From the NCBI GenBank assembly GCA_001606155.1, contig LODT01000013.1, positions 992,001 through 1,056,000 of the forward strand: a stretch of 64,000 nt of DNA. Reading direction: 5' to 3'. Under the pieces are notes generated by a model that saw only the letters and a list, made by a program, of their open reading frames with translations, was not told where the DNA came from and searched no databases. This document shows, in pieces, positions 1-12,491 of the stretch. Every line of letters begins with the position of its first letter. Position 1 is the stretch's first letter. The position numbers and the translations under genes are program-made. This DNA comes from Tieghemostelium lacteum. Lineage: Eukaryota > Evosea > Eumycetozoa > Dictyosteliales > Raperosteliaceae.

Positions 1-1467
1 TATTAGTACTCATCTCTCACACTCTCACAAGGGAATAAACCAATAAAGTAAGTCGAAGTTTTTAAATTTATTTTAAAAATAAAACCCCCAATTATCACCA
101 CCCACTACCACCTACACTACCCACATACCACATCACTCTCTTTTAACTTTCTGATGCCATGTTTCGAGTGTGAATATAGATATATTTTACAAGATGACCC
201 TACTCTCTAACTGTCATTATTCTCAATCACATTTTTTACATTATTAATTATATAAGTTGTTGTTGTTATTAAAAAAAAAAAACTTTAAATTCCCATTGAC
301 CAATCAATATCTTGTTCTAAATCAAAACATAAAATCACAATATTTGTAAAAAAAAAAAAATAGCCATTTCAAATCAATATTGGTTTGAAAAGTAAAACCA
401 GATCATTTTTAGAAAAGTAAATAGGTTTTATTTTTTTTTCTTCCTTCAACTTTGCAAATAGAAGGTGTATTCAAGTAAAGACAAGATATTTTTATAATCA
501 TATAATACATTAATTGTGTATTAATAATAATAATATTTATATAAATAACAATGTCCGTATATCACATCATTGGAAAAAAAAGTAATTTTTAAAAAAAAAA
601 AAATATCCAAACAACATTTCACAAGGGAATGATTTTTTTTTTAAATGTGATTAATGTGTTTTTTTTATTTTTTTTGTAAAAAGTAAACTCATTTTTTTTA
701 TTTTTGTTCACTGAAAAGCTCCTATTATCTATAGCAAGGGTAAATTTAAAACAAATGACCAGATCTACTGTTACAGAAACCTATATTTGTGTGTGTTTTA
801 TTTTTTTTATTTTTCTTATTTCATGTTCCACTTGTAATTTTGTTTTCTGATCAGTCTAAAAGCACCAAAAAAATTATTTTTAAATTTCCGATTGTCCTAT
901 GGTGATTGTATATCAAAATATTTTTTTTTTTCCCAATAACAAAGAATAGTAAAACAATAACAAGAAAGAAGAGGTTAATTGAATAGTGTAATTATAATAA
1001 TCTTAAACCATCTTTTCATTTTTATATTTAAAAATATCACAAAAAAACAAAAAAGTACTAGTTTTATGCACAATTATGGAATTTAAAATTGAAAACATAC
1101 AATTGCAACCAAATAAGTAAACCACAAACAGTTTATTGCAATTTAAACTATAGGGTTTATGAAAATAATATTTTATTGATTGTCACTAACCTCACCCTCT
1201 CTAATTTTAATTTCTCCACACCATTAAACTTAATTTTTTGTTATTTTCAATGAAACCAACTTTTTTAATTCTATCAAATAATAATACCACCCACACCACA
1301 CACGCCTTTAATTTTTTTTTTTGCTTGCCCCTGACAAATTATTAATTTCAAGTTTTCCATTAGATAGATAGATAGATAGGTGACTAGTCTTATAGTTTTT
1401 ATTTTTTTTAATCTCAAACATTTTACACAAATATACAGACCCAAAACAAAAATCAAAACACAACATC
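1..1467. other. Long 5' intergenic region
   Basis: No coding segment could be supported here. The stretch is A/T-rich with many poly-T and poly-A tracts and a short GATA tetranucleotide run near 1367-1380. It is the longest non-coding block in the window and lies directly upstream of a Q/N-rich putative regulator. That fits a large developmental promoter, but no specific binding site was identified. Confidence 0.5.
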
Positions 1468-2648
1468 ATGATGTCTTCATCTATGAAAAGAAAATTAGAT
1501 AATGATAATATCACTCATATGTATGTACTCTCCTAACGGAATACCATCACACCATTAACATCTTTTGAAAAATGACAGTCATATCTAATTTGATATATAT
1601 CTTCTTATTTTTTTACATTTTTTTTTAAATTAAATTGGTAAATTCTAAAAATCAAATAGAGATCATTTACCTTTTAAATCTGGAAGAATTGACCATATTA
1701 CATTACCACCTCTGACACTTCCATTCAGTAGTGTCATTTCAAATGGTCCAAATACTGGTTTGAGTAGTAGTGGTAATAATATACTTATTAAAGATCAACA
1801 AGTATCACCACCTCAACACCCACAACCACAACCACAACCACAACAACAACCACAACAACAACAACAACCTATACAGATTATTCATCCTCAAGGACCTATG
1901 GTATTGTCACCACATAACACACCAACACAACCAAAGATTATACAGCTGTCACCTGGTGGCAGTACAAGTAATGGTGGTGCTAGTGGATATGGAGGTAGAT
2001 ACAATGGATTGAGTTCAAGTGGATCTAATCTATCGACACCACAACACACACCACAACCTCTATTTTCAATGAGTAGTAGTACTGGTGGGGCAAGTGGTAG
2101 TGCATCTAGATTTTCACATCAACCTTTTAGCATATCAACTGGATCCTTAAATGGGTCTAGTAGTTCTTCACCAAACTCAACTACAACATCACCACAAATC
2201 ACCAGTTCATATAATTCTCTGATACCATCATCTTCATCATCATGGTATCAAAATGGTAATAATAACAATAGTAATAATAATGTAAATAATAATAACAATA
2301 ATAACATACAAAATACACCTGAACACAGTCCAAATTCTCTATCAAACCAAAACCATTCAAGTAAACATATAAAAAATCTAATTGATTCAAATCAAGTATC
2401 TGTTGAATTGATCTCTGATGAATCTCCAATATCTTCATCATATTCTAACCTTAAACAGCAACAACAACAACAGCAACCATCTCATTTATATAATAGTAAT
2501 AGTAATATACAACACTATCAACACCAACAACACCAACAACAACAACAACAACAACAACGAATTCAAAATTTACAACAACAACACCAACAACAAATGCATA
2601 TGCAAATGCAATATCTCCAATCACAACAACAACATCAACATCAACATC

Positions 2649-2709
<61 letters not shown>

Positions 2710-4726
2710 TTCATTAAAATTATATCAACAACAACATCAACAATTAAATAATAGTAATAGTAATATATTAAAACAAGATTCAAATTCATCATCTTCTAGT
2801 AATTCACCAATACACTCACCAAGAATACAAGGGTTCAATCCAATGACATCTTCTAGTAACTCATTGATACTTAGTCACAGTCAAGGACAAGTTAGTAATA
2901 GTGGACCTGATCAAGTTCCACTATTGTCTATCATTAATGACTTTATTCATCCATTCCCTGAACAGATTATTGCATTGAAAGAGACTACATTTTTCTTGAG
3001 AATAAACTCACCACCGCCATCACCTGGAATGAATGGTCAAGCTCAATCAAATTACGACTTTTGGAAAAGACTATCAGGTAAAGTTGTTGTCAAGGGCACT
3101 CATGAGGATATCAATGCTGTCAACCCTAATGACTCATTTAAAATCCATCAAGATGCAAAGATTGATCACAATATCATTCAATTTGATGTAAAGATTCGTA
3201 ACCAGGGTATCAACACCCCTCCCAATTTGGTATTGATATTCTTGTTGATTGATCATGGTCATGTAATCTATACTATGGAGTCACATAAGATTCAGTTTTA
3301 CACTCGTTCTAAATATGCACCTTATCTGCCTGTTATCTATATTATGAAATCAAAAATCAAGAATAAGTTGCCAAATCTCAGTAGATTGTCACCTCAGATG
3401 CAAGAGGAGCAGGCCAGAGCCAATAGAGATGAACTGTTGAGATTGAACCTTAAAACCATCCAGAAACTGGTCAGAGTCTACAAGGGTGACTATAATGTCA
3501 ATATCGATATTCCCAGTTCTAAAAAGGGTGGATTCTGTGAGAGTATCTTCCAAAATCATTCTGAACAGCTGTTAAAGTACCATAATTACCACATTACAGA
3601 GGAGATTGCCAATCAGGGTGAAATTGATATTTCTCAACCTGTCAATATTGAACAAAATTCATTGGAGGATAGCGAAGGCTCTGAATTGCTGGTATTCTCT
3701 AAGGACTTTAACTTGGAGCTTAAGAATCTACATATTTACATTATCAATCAGTCCAATAACAGAATTCTATTTTGTTTCAAACATGGATGCGAAACCAACA
3801 CCAACAAGGAGAGAAACATTATCAGGGTCTTAGACGATCAGGGTAACATCTCTTCTTGTGTAGTTAAAATACAACTACCTCTTGTAAATAATCAATATTT
3901 AAATAATCATTTAAACAGCATATCTCAACAACAAAATCAACAAAATCAACAAAATCAACAAAATCAACAACCAAATCAATTTATTCAATTACAACAACAA
4001 CAAATTCAACAACAACAACAGCAGTTACATGGTGGAAACAGTTCTTCACAACTTCACCATCTATTTTCTCAAACTTCACCAATCACACCACCATCATCTT
4101 CTAAACAGGAAAGTCCATCACCATCGAGTTCACCAGAACGTATTAACAGTCCTGTTAACTTAAATAATAACAATAATAACAATAGTAACACAAGTAGTAA
4201 TACAACCAATATAGGTGATAATGAAAAATTCCAAGTTTTGAAATTAATATTATTTACATCTCACCATGAGATTGGTAATGAAGGTGATTATTGGCAGAAA
4301 CCTGATGATTACTCATTGGATCAAGGTAGAGCTAGAAAAGTTGTAAAATTCCTTCAAGAAGGTTACAGATTTAATCTTACATTTATACCAACTGTAAAAT
4401 CTGAAAAATTACTATTATCTCATTCTAGTAGTGCTGGTCAAATTGGTTACTCTACTAGCAATAGTACCTATTCTTCATCTTCATCTTCACCTCCACCACC
4501 CCAACAACAACAACAACAACAACAACCAAGTATCATATCCTTACCTTCCCCATCACTGTCTTCTTCAAATTTAATACTACAAAACAATAACAACAACACC
4601 AACACCAAAACATCTTCTAGTAATATCCAGGTTATATCACCATCAAGTTCATCTCCTAATGGTGAAAATATTTTTGTTCTTTCCAGTGAAAAAAAACTAG
4701 TTTCAGCAACCAATCTCTTAAATTAA
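1468..4726 (+). CDS. Q/N/S-rich nuclear-type protein, possibly CudA-like
   Basis: Two exons, 1468..1520 and 1660..4726, joined across a gtatgt...tag intron of 139 nt; the join is in frame and supplies a real ATG (MMSSSMKRKLDNDN...), because the long second exon has no early methionine. The protein is about 1039 residues. Its first 390 or so are Q/N/S/P-rich low complexity, including a run of about 21 glutamines encoded by CAA. A conserved-looking globular core follows (roughly residues 400-720, containing FPEQIIALKETTFFLRI and FWKRLSGKVVVKG), then a second block after another Q/N spacer (SHHEIGNEGDYWQKPDDYSL). The KRK near the N terminus could act in nuclear import. The layout of a globular core between Q/N tracts, and the long promoter, resemble dictyostelid developmental transcription regulators such as CudA. 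That assignment is from memory of the family and is not secure. Confidence 0.8.
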
Positions 4727-5191
4727 ACCCTTTTCATGCTCACCATTAACAACAAACACCTTTTTATCCCACTGCAAAAGTCAAACTTTCTTTTAAAGAA
4801 TTTATATAACATTAATTAATTATAAAATAAAGTTAACATACTCGAATTATCAATATATTGCTTGATAATTCTTGTTCACCGCACCCTCACCTAAAAATAA
4901 TAAACAAATAAGTTCCATCTAGTTAACTCTTTTTCAAATTTATAGTCCTATTCAAGCTCTCTGTCAAAACCCAAAAAATGCACATATGGTATTCTTTTTA
5001 CAATTTATTAAATATAATTGATTGTTAATATTCACTAAGTAATATGTAATTTTTACCAAAAGCTCTAAATTATCCATTGAATATTATTCATTTTTTTCTT
5101 CAGATCTCATCAGGCTTTTAAATCAACAAAATAGACATTTAAACTGTTATAAGTTTCTTTTTATTAAATATCAATAACTGGTTATTTGAAT
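4727..5191. other. Convergent intergenic region
   Basis: This lies between the 3' end of the Q/N-rich gene on + and the 3' end of ALG10 on -, so it must hold two poly(A) sites. It is A/T-rich with AATAAA-like words (for example near 4826 and 4898). No coding signal was seen. Confidence 0.5.
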
Positions 5192-6764
5192 TTACCAAAA
5201 GAATCTACCTACTGATCCATCTGGATATTGAAATGGAAATGTAATGAATACATAGATAGTTATTATATTTATAAATATTGTTAAAATAATATTTAAGGTG
5301 AGAAGTTTGGGTGATTGGAGATCGGTGTAGTTATTTAATTGATAGATAAAGAATGGTACAATATAATAACGTGGTTCCACAAGTGGGCTTGGTAAAAGTA
5401 CTGCTATTGTGCATAGTATATAGAATATACACCATATTTTTGATTTCTTGGAGGTACGTGTTAAAGATACCCACATTGACCAGATACAGTAACAATAGAG
5501 TGGAATGAGGGCATATCTAGAGTATGTATATTTTAGTATAATTCTATTGAATAGATAGAATACATAGTGTCTATTATCAGAGAGAATGAATATATGAATA
5601 TACGTGAATTTCTTTACCAAGAATACCATAACACTTAACACCAAAGAATAAAGAGTAATGAATTTAATTGATGATCTCTTTAGATTTTGTGTAATGGTAT
5701 TTATAAATCTTAGTGGACTGGTTTCACTAGACAATAAATTTGATGGTAAAGTAAAGACTAGTGTAAATACACTAAAGTAGAATAGTTGTACAAAATGTAG
5801 AGATGATTCATGATTTCCTTTATCGCCAACAACTATTCCACCATTTACCTTCAAGAATACCAGAAACATGATACCAACTAAAATATACCCCCACAATAGA
5901 GAGACAATAGTTAAAAGATTTTTAATTGTAAATCTAATAAAAGAAACTATTTCATTGAATAAAGATGATTCTTGATTTGAGTTTGAATTTTCTTTTTCTT
6001 GTTGTAAAGTTAATATAGAGGTCAAAGCAGTAAAAAATACCCAAATGATATTGGTTTGTCTTATAAATACACTATATATTCCAATCTGATGAATGAATGT
6101 AAGTTAAATGAACTGTAAATTAGGATAAATTACAAGTCTCAATATTTACCATTGATGATACAAAATATTGCTTTTTTAGTGAGTAATAATATACCAATAA
6201 TACAGATAATGTTGATGGTACATCTGTATAGTATAAATAGTGGAAAAAGTAGTAAATTGGTAATAATACTAATAGTAATGATTTTTGATATATTGAATTT
6301 CTATTATTCCTCTGACTATTAAATTGAATGATTTTATAGAATATTATAAAATTAAATACTAATAGAATTGTGTTGAATGATCTTAGTATTGGCAGAGAAC
6401 ATTCATGTAATGTTTTGGGATAAACAATTGACAATATAAAGTTTATCATTTGATTATAAAGAAATCCCAAGACATAAAGTCCTGGTAGTGTTGTAATCTT
6501 GTCATCCCATTCACTGAATTTATATTGACAATAGGTTTTTGTTTGCCTATAATGAAACAATTCATCCTAAGTTTGAAGAGATCAGTATACTAGATTACTC
6601 ATCAAAATTGTAAAAAAAAAAAATTGAAAACATACTACAACTAGTTCTGTTGATATATGTTGATTAAAAACTGAAAATATAAAACTTGAAACAATAGATA
6701 GGGCTATTAAATATCTATTGTTAATTGAAAATGTCAGTTTGCTGTTGTTGTTTTGAATTTTCAT
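5192..6764 (-). CDS. alg10: ALG10-type alpha-1,2-glucosyltransferase (ER)
   Basis: Three exons on the minus strand, 6764..6636, 6566..6150 and 6085..5192, joined across introns of 69 nt (gtatgt) and 64 nt (gtaaat). Together they encode 479 residues, the usual size for this family. Family hallmarks are DELFHYRQTKTYC right after intron 1, the luminal motif YYTDVPSTLSVL, GIYSVFIRQTNIIWV at the start of exon 3, and LVEPRYYIVPFFIYQLN near the C terminus. The protein is strongly hydrophobic with about ten or more membrane segments. ALG10 adds the third, terminal glucose to the lipid-linked oligosaccharide in the ER lumen, using dolichyl-phosphate glucose, just before transfer by oligosaccharyltransferase. 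The gene is divergent from the FtsZ gene, with only 127 bp between the start codons. Confidence 0.93.
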
Positions 6765-6891
6765 TTTATAATAATAAAAATGTTTTTTTTGGTGTCTGGT
6801 TCACCCAATGATTTTTTTATAAATATCAAAGAAAATTTTTCATTTTTGATCAAGAAGTTTACATTGTGTATACTTTGATACCTAAGAGATA
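6765..6891. promoter_or_regulatory. Short divergent promoter, ALG10 / FtsZ
   Basis: Only 127 bp separate the ATG of ALG10 (minus) from the ATG of mitochondrial FtsZ (plus), so both promoters and 5' UTRs must lie here. The segment has T-runs at 6782 and 6832. No defined element was recognised. Confidence 0.5.
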
Positions 6892-8343
6892 ATGATTAGA
6901 AACACAATTTCTAATCAGAAAATTAGCAATATATTGTCACTTATCTTGAGAAATTCCTCAAGTAATACAATTATTGGGAATGTAAAGTACTCTCAAAAGT
7001 TATATATTAGAAGCTACTCATCAAATAATAGTAATGGTGACCAACCAAATGATTGGATACAATCACCTAGAATTACAGTATGTGGTGTAGGTGGTGGTGG
7101 ATGCAATTCAGTTAATAACATGATTAAGAAGAAATTATTTGGAGTTGATTTCATAGTTGCCAATACAGACGCACAAGCACTGGCAATTTCAGAGAGTGAG
7201 AAAGTAGTTCAACTTGGTAAATCACTTACGAAGGGTTTGGGTGCTGGTGCACTTCCACATATTGGTAAACAAGCAGCTGAAGAATCACTTGAAGATATTC
7301 TCTCACAGATTGGAGATACTCAAATGTTGTTTGTCACTGCTGGTATGGGTGGTGGAACTGGAACTGGTGGCGCACCAGTTATAGCTGCAGCTGCAAAAGA
7401 ACGTGGAATATTGACTGTTGGTATTGTTACTAAACCATTTCAATTTGAAGGTCGTCACAGAATGAAACTTGCAGATTCTGGGTTGGCCGAACTTGAAAAG
7501 AATGTAGATTCACTGATAGTCATACCAAATCAAAAGTTAATGGATATTTCCAATGATTTGTATATTGGAAATGCATTTCAGATGGTAGATGATGTACTGT
7601 ACAATGGAATCAAAGGTATTTCTGATATTTTGACAAAACAAGGTATTATCAATCTAGATTTTGCCGATGTAAAATCTATCATGTGTAATAGTGGTAAAGC
7701 ACTTATGGGTGTAGGTGAAGCTGAAGGAAAGGATAGAGATATGGTAGCTGCTCAAATGGCTCTAAATAACCCACTTTTAGAGAATATTGATATCTCAGGT
7801 GCCAAAGGTGTTCTATTGAATATCTCAGGTGACGATATTAAACTTCAAGAAGTTAATAAGATTGTAAGTTTAGTAAGCTCAAAAGTAGATCCATCTGCAA
7901 ATATCATTTTTGGTTCAGCATTTGATAAAGAATTAGATGGTAAAATTAGAGTAACCCTTATTGTCACTGGTATGAATGATTCTCAATTATTACAACATCA
8001 ACAAATTCAAATTCAACCACAACAAACTATTCAACAACCAATTCAACAACCAATTCAACAACCAATTCAACAACAATCACAACAAGTATTTACAAATTAT
8101 CAACAAGCACCACAACAACCACAACAACATTACCAACAAACTCAATACCAACAACCACAACAAGTTCAACAAACTCAACCACAAACACAACAACAACAAG
8201 TTCAGCAACAACCACAACAACAACCACAACAACAACAACAACAACAACAAGAGCCACCAAAATCTAGATTTTTTTCATTTTCAAGATTCTTTCAAATGAA
8301 TGCTAAACCCAAAACAACTACCCCAGGATCCAATTGGGATTAA
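6892..8343 (+). CDS. Mitochondrial FtsZ division GTPase
   Basis: Single exon of 483 residues. Residues 1-55 are rich in N, S, R and K with few acids, as in a mitochondrial targeting peptide. The FtsZ GTPase core starts at about residue 61 with [17 protein letters not shown]. The tubulin/FtsZ signature [15 protein letters not shown] lies at about 151-165. The core ends near residue 362 ([21 protein letters not shown]). A Q/P-rich linker follows, including three tandem QQPI units, and a short basic tail rich in F and S (RFFSFSRFF). FtsZ forms the division ring inside mitochondria in protists that kept the alpha-proteobacterial gene. D. discoideum has a long (FszA) and a short (FszB) paralogue; this length fits the FszA type, but orthology was not tested. 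Confidence 0.95.
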   Translation: MIRNTISNQKISNILSLILRNSSSNTIIGNVKYSQKLYIRSYSSNNSNGDQPNDWIQSPRITVCGVGGGGCNSVNNMIKKKLFGVDFIVANTDAQALAISESEKVVQLGKSLTKGLGAGALPHIGKQAAEESLEDILSQIGDTQMLFVTAGMGGGTGTGGAPVIAAAAKERGILTVGIVTKPFQFEGRHRMKLADSGLAELEKNVDSLIVIPNQKLMDISNDLYIGNAFQMVDDVLYNGIKGISDILTKQGIINLDFADVKSIMCNSGKALMGVGEAEGKDRDMVAAQMALNNPLLENIDISGAKGVLLNISGDDIKLQEVNKIVSLVSSKVDPSANIIFGSAFDKELDGKIRVTLIVTGMNDSQLLQHQQIQIQPQQTIQQPIQQPIQQPIQQQSQQVFTNYQQAPQQPQQHYQQTQYQQPQQVQQTQPQTQQQQVQQQPQQQPQQQQQQQQEPPKSRFFSFSRFFQMNAKPKTTTPGSNWD

Positions 8344-8810
8344 TAAAATAATAGGGAATATCAAAGTGTAGATTAAAATTAATATTAAGAGTTAATTAAA
8401 AATGATTTATTTTTTTAAAGAAGAAAATATATACTTGTTGTTTTTTGTAATTTTTTTTTTTGATTGATAATTGTGTGAATTGTTGTTGTTTGTTTTTGTG
8501 GTTGTTGGTGTGATTAATCCATTGGGTAGTTTTTTTAATTCCTATCTTTCCTTTTACACTATTACTTTTAAATTAAATGGATATTTTTTGGAATGGGAGA
8601 GAAATAATTATATTTTTACTATATAAAAAAAAACAATAGTAGTAGTTTGTGATGGTGTAATTATTAAATAAAAAGAGGGGGAGGGGATGGAGGGAGGGAG
8701 TAGGGGAGTAGGGTATTGATTATATAATAATGTTTATGTTGTTTAAATTTCAATTTGAATACACCCAATGCATAATGTATTTGAATAGTTGTTGGTGTTG
8801 TTGTGTTGAT
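8344..8810. other. Convergent intergenic region with G-rich block
   Basis: This is the 3' space between FtsZ (+) and the SH2 kinase (-). It is A/T-rich except for a strikingly purine- and G-rich stretch at about 8675-8713. No gene was seen. Confidence 0.6.
8677..8713 (+). other. G-rich block with quadruplex potential
   Basis: Six runs of three to five G (8677-8681, 8683-8686, 8692-8694, 8696-8698, 8703-8706, 8711-8713) are separated by loops of one to five bases, in an otherwise very A/T-rich region. The spacing meets the usual G-quadruplex consensus on the plus strand. It sits between two converging genes. Confidence 0.6.
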
Positions 8811-11001
8811 TTACTCTGAAAATGGGTCATAAGGATTGAATGATTCTTGAGAAAATTTAGGACATGCAACTAGTAAAGAATAATCATTACATTTTTCGAC
8901 CAACTCAAATAAACTGTTGTAAACAGCAGTTTTACCTTGAATTTTAAAACCAGTAAAGTTATTTTCATCGATAAGTTGAATACGACGATGTTGATTATTT
9001 TTCATTGACAGTGTAAATGGACAAGTTTTAGGTTCAGTTGAAGACAATCTTATTAGGAATGAACCTTCAGGTGCCTTTAATAGTCTGGCAGTAGCTTGCT
9101 CACGATAAATGTCACCGTGGAACCAAGTCTTTGCCGATAGCTTATTGATATTTTCCAAAACAGTCATACCCTGTTGAGAAGCCTCAAAGAATGACCCAAA
9201 CCATTTCATAACCTTATCGAATCTCTCCATGGTTACCACTTGTTTTTGTTTTTGGACAGTTTGATGAGACTGTTGTACCAACAGTTCCTTTAGTGGAAGA
9301 TAGTCAAATCCAGGGTGTTGAGAATGCAATGATTTCAATGTCTTTTCAAAATCCACCCATTCGACTTCCTCTTGTAACTCTTGTTTGGGTACAAGGAAAT
9401 GATCTTTCCAAAACTTTCTACCATCATCAAACTCAATGGCACAATCGATGAGAATCTCATTTAGTCTAAACAAAATCTCAGAAAATGATGGACGATTCTG
9501 TGGATTGTGATCCCAACAGGTTTGAATCAAGTGACGTAAACTTGGTAATGTATCAATTGGTATAGGTGGTCTTTCTTTTTCATTACAAACAGCATTAAAG
9601 AATATATCATAATCCTTATGATGTGCATAGGGTGGTTCCTTTGTAAGAATCTCCCATAATATAATACCAAAACTATAAACATCTGCTTTCTCATTATATG
9701 GATTACCCATCATAACTTCTGGTGCCATCCACAGTGCTATATAAACAAAATGCATAGATGTTAATAACCCTTTGTTTAGAATACACTATAAATCTAAATG
9801 ATTGTTCCTTTGTATACATACGAGTTCCTTTTGCAGCTTTATCTTGAAACTCTTCACCTTCTTTAATTTGACTAAAACCAAAATCGGTAACTTTAACTCT
9901 TAAATTAATATCAACTAATAAATTTGCAGTTTTTAAATCATTGTGAACTATTCTGGTGATACCATGTAACCAATTCATTCCCAATGCTGCATCTTTGGCC
10001 ATTTGCATTCTTCTAAATAAACTAAACTCCTTTTTCGTTCTGTCATTGTGTAGCAATTTCTCTAAATCTGTTGCACAAAGTTCTGTTACAATTTGCATTT
10101 TACCAGATTGAGTACATGCTCCTAAAAATAATACAACATTTGGATGAAATATTTTACTAAATAGTAATAATATGCAAATTAGTAAATTAATATCGCGATA
10201 ATTTTTTTTTTTTTTTTTTTACAGAGAGAGTTTTTTTTGTTATGAACCTCCAAATTTCGGAGAGAGGAGATTGAAACTACATACCTCATGATTTTAACTT
10301 CATGTCTAAAACTTGTCAATTCATATAAATTCAATTTTTGTTTTCTTGGTACTTTTACAGCTACTTCTTGACCTCTACATCTACCTTTATAGACTGAACC
10401 AAAAGAACCTTGACCTAGAAAATCATTTTTCAGGTCATATTCAATCTCCTCGGGCAAAATCTCAGGTGGACCTGATGCCTTTCTCTTTGGTAATGAGTTG
10501 TGATCGATTTTTGGTGAAGAATCTACAAAATCCAATGGTGTGTAGTCTCCACCATTTGATTTCCTAGTTGATTTCTTATTATCTATCTCTGGTGCACCCA
10601 GATACTGTGAAGGTGATTTATGAGCTCCATTTAAAAATGAATTATCATTTGTATTATTACTATTTTGTTGTGGTGTTTGTGATGTTGGTGTTTGTTGTTT
10701 ATCTACTATAATGGTTGGTGTTTGAGTTGTTTGTTGTTGTGGTTGAGTTTGTTGTTGATTATGTTTATTTTGATTTCTTGGACTGTCAGGTGGAGTTTGT
10801 GTTGGTGGTGTAGTATGTTTAGGTGATATTATTCCAGGTGTAAATGTAGATACTGGTGGATTAGACGAAGTTTCTTTCCCACTGTTTCCTGTAGGAGGTG
10901 AGGAAGAAGATGGTGTTGTAACCTGAGGTGAATTAGAACCATCTTTCTTATTTACTCCATTACTATTATTAGACTGTGCACTATTTGTATTATTAGCTGT
11001 C

Positions 11002-11032
<31 letters not shown>

Positions 11033-11144
11033 GCTGTTGTTGTGGTGGTGGTTGTTGTGTTTTATTCTGTTGAGTGTTAGTTTGCTGTTGTTGTAACTGT
11101 TGCTCACTTCTTCTTCTAAATAAGAGTTGAAAGAATCTTTTCAT
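8811..11144 (-). CDS. SHK-family protein kinase with C-terminal SH2 domain
   Basis: Three exons, 11144..10285, 10156..9822 and 9736..8811, joined across gtatgt introns of 128 and 85 nt; 706 residues in total. The start is the ATG at 11144, because the codon further upstream is TTG. Residues 1 to about 235 are Q/P/S/T-rich low complexity. The kinase domain follows: glycine loop LGQGSFGSVYKG, VAVKV lysine, HEVKIMSKIFHPNVVLFLGAC spanning intron 1, catalytic loop IVHNDLKTANLL, VTDFGFS, and GTPLWMAPEVMM spanning intron 2. A linker leads to an SH2 domain (WFHGDIYREQATARLL, then GSFLIRLSS with the phosphotyrosine-binding Arg). This kinase-then-SH2 order is the dictyostelid SHK arrangement; these kinases are described as dual-specificity or tyrosine-kinase-like and act in phosphotyrosine signalling. 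The catalytic loop has HND where most kinases have HRD. Which SHK paralogue this is cannot be said. Confidence 0.93.
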
Positions 11145-12491
11145 TTTCTTTTTCAATTCAACTACTATATAGTTGGGAGTGTTATAGGTGGCAGTACTAT
11201 ATTTGCCTTTGTTATAATTCGCCTTTTACAATAGGCTATTGTTATTCTGGGTGTGCCAAAGAAGAAAAGTAGTGAGAAAAAAAATTCCTGTAGGTGAGAA
11301 AGACGTTTTGTTGGTGTGTATTACTAAAAGAGTTTTTTTTTTTTGTAACACTGATAAATATCTGTCTGTTCTATAATACAATTATTTGTTTCTTTTTTTT
11401 TTTTTTTGTTACAGAACTAAATTTTTATAAAATCAAAAAAATTATAATTTTTTTTTCATTGAAGTTGTTTTGAGTGTGCACATTAAAAAGATAATTCAAG
11501 GTTCAATAGATTTACACTTAGTCCATTGTTTTTTTTTATTTTAAGAATTTAAAACATTGAAAAAAAAAAAAAAAAAGAAAAGATAAAGGTAACTCTAAAT
11601 ATCTGATTTTTTTATCATGAATGTAATTTTGAAGATATATTTAATTCAAATATTTTAAAATTAAATCACATAAAGATCTTTTTTCTTCTTCTCAAAATAA
11701 AAAAAAAAAATAATCAAATCAATGATTCAATGAAAAAGGAAATCTTGATTTCAAATGAAAGAATGCCCCCATTGTGCAACACACTTTTAAATTTGTGCCA
11801 TTGTCTAATTTAATGTAAAAAGACATATAGACAGTTATTTAGAGTGAGATAACAATATAAATATTTGAAAATATCTCACCTACAAATTATATAATAATAA
11901 AAAAATTAAAGTGTAGTGGAGTATGTATGTGATTAGATTTTATTCTTTAGGACAACGATTTATATTAAATAAATTCTCATATTGTTACTATTTTTATAAG
12001 GGTTTTTGATGATTACAATTTTTTTGATTAAGATTTTTTTTCAACAACCAATCACTTTCAAAGTGATTTTTTGATAGACTCGTTATAGGTAAATTTACAA
12101 ATAAGAGGTTTCTAAAAATATTGAATGGAAGTGAGATTTATAAATTCTTTGAGTGGTACCCTTTGATTTTATAAATGATGTGTTTTGTTTGTGTGTTTTT
12201 GCACTAACAAATGTTTTTATTTTACAAGCTTTTATTTTTTTTTCTAACACTTCATTGTATCATTACTTGCTGTATTCCCAATCACCCACAAAACTTTACC
12301 ACTATATAAATAATTATCTATTATCTAATTAAAAAAATTTTTTTATTGTTATTTGAATCTATATTTATTGTAATATCTTAAAATCGATAGAGCTACTTTT
12401 TTTTACAAATTTCAAAGAACTTCATAAAATTTAATATAATTTCTAAAAAAAAATTATTTATTTATAATAATAATAATAATAGAGAGTTGTA
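11145..12491. other. Divergent intergenic region
   Basis: About 1.3 kb lie between the starts of the SH2 kinase (-) and the F-box-like LRR gene (+). The sequence is A/T-rich with homopolymer tracts (for example T-runs near 11335 and 11393 and an A-run near 11560). No open frame of interest was found. A 9-bp perfect palindrome with a one-base centre occurs at 12050-12068. Confidence 0.5.
12050..12068. repeat. Short perfect inverted repeat
   Basis: AATCACTTT at 12050-12058 is the reverse complement of AAAGTGATT at 12060-12068, with one C between. It lies about 430 bp upstream of the LRR gene start. It could be a dimeric protein-binding site, or chance in A/T-rich DNA. Confidence 0.4.

Noticed and set aside
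1274-1514. Minus-strand small frames upstream of the first gene
   Set aside because: One overlaps the first exon of the plus-strand gene on the opposite strand, and both are low-complexity A/T translations.
2451-2792. Minus-strand frame rich in valine
   Set aside because: It is the antisense shadow of the poly-glutamine/asparagine coding repeats (CAA and AAT read backwards as TTG/GTT/ATT). It has no independent protein character.
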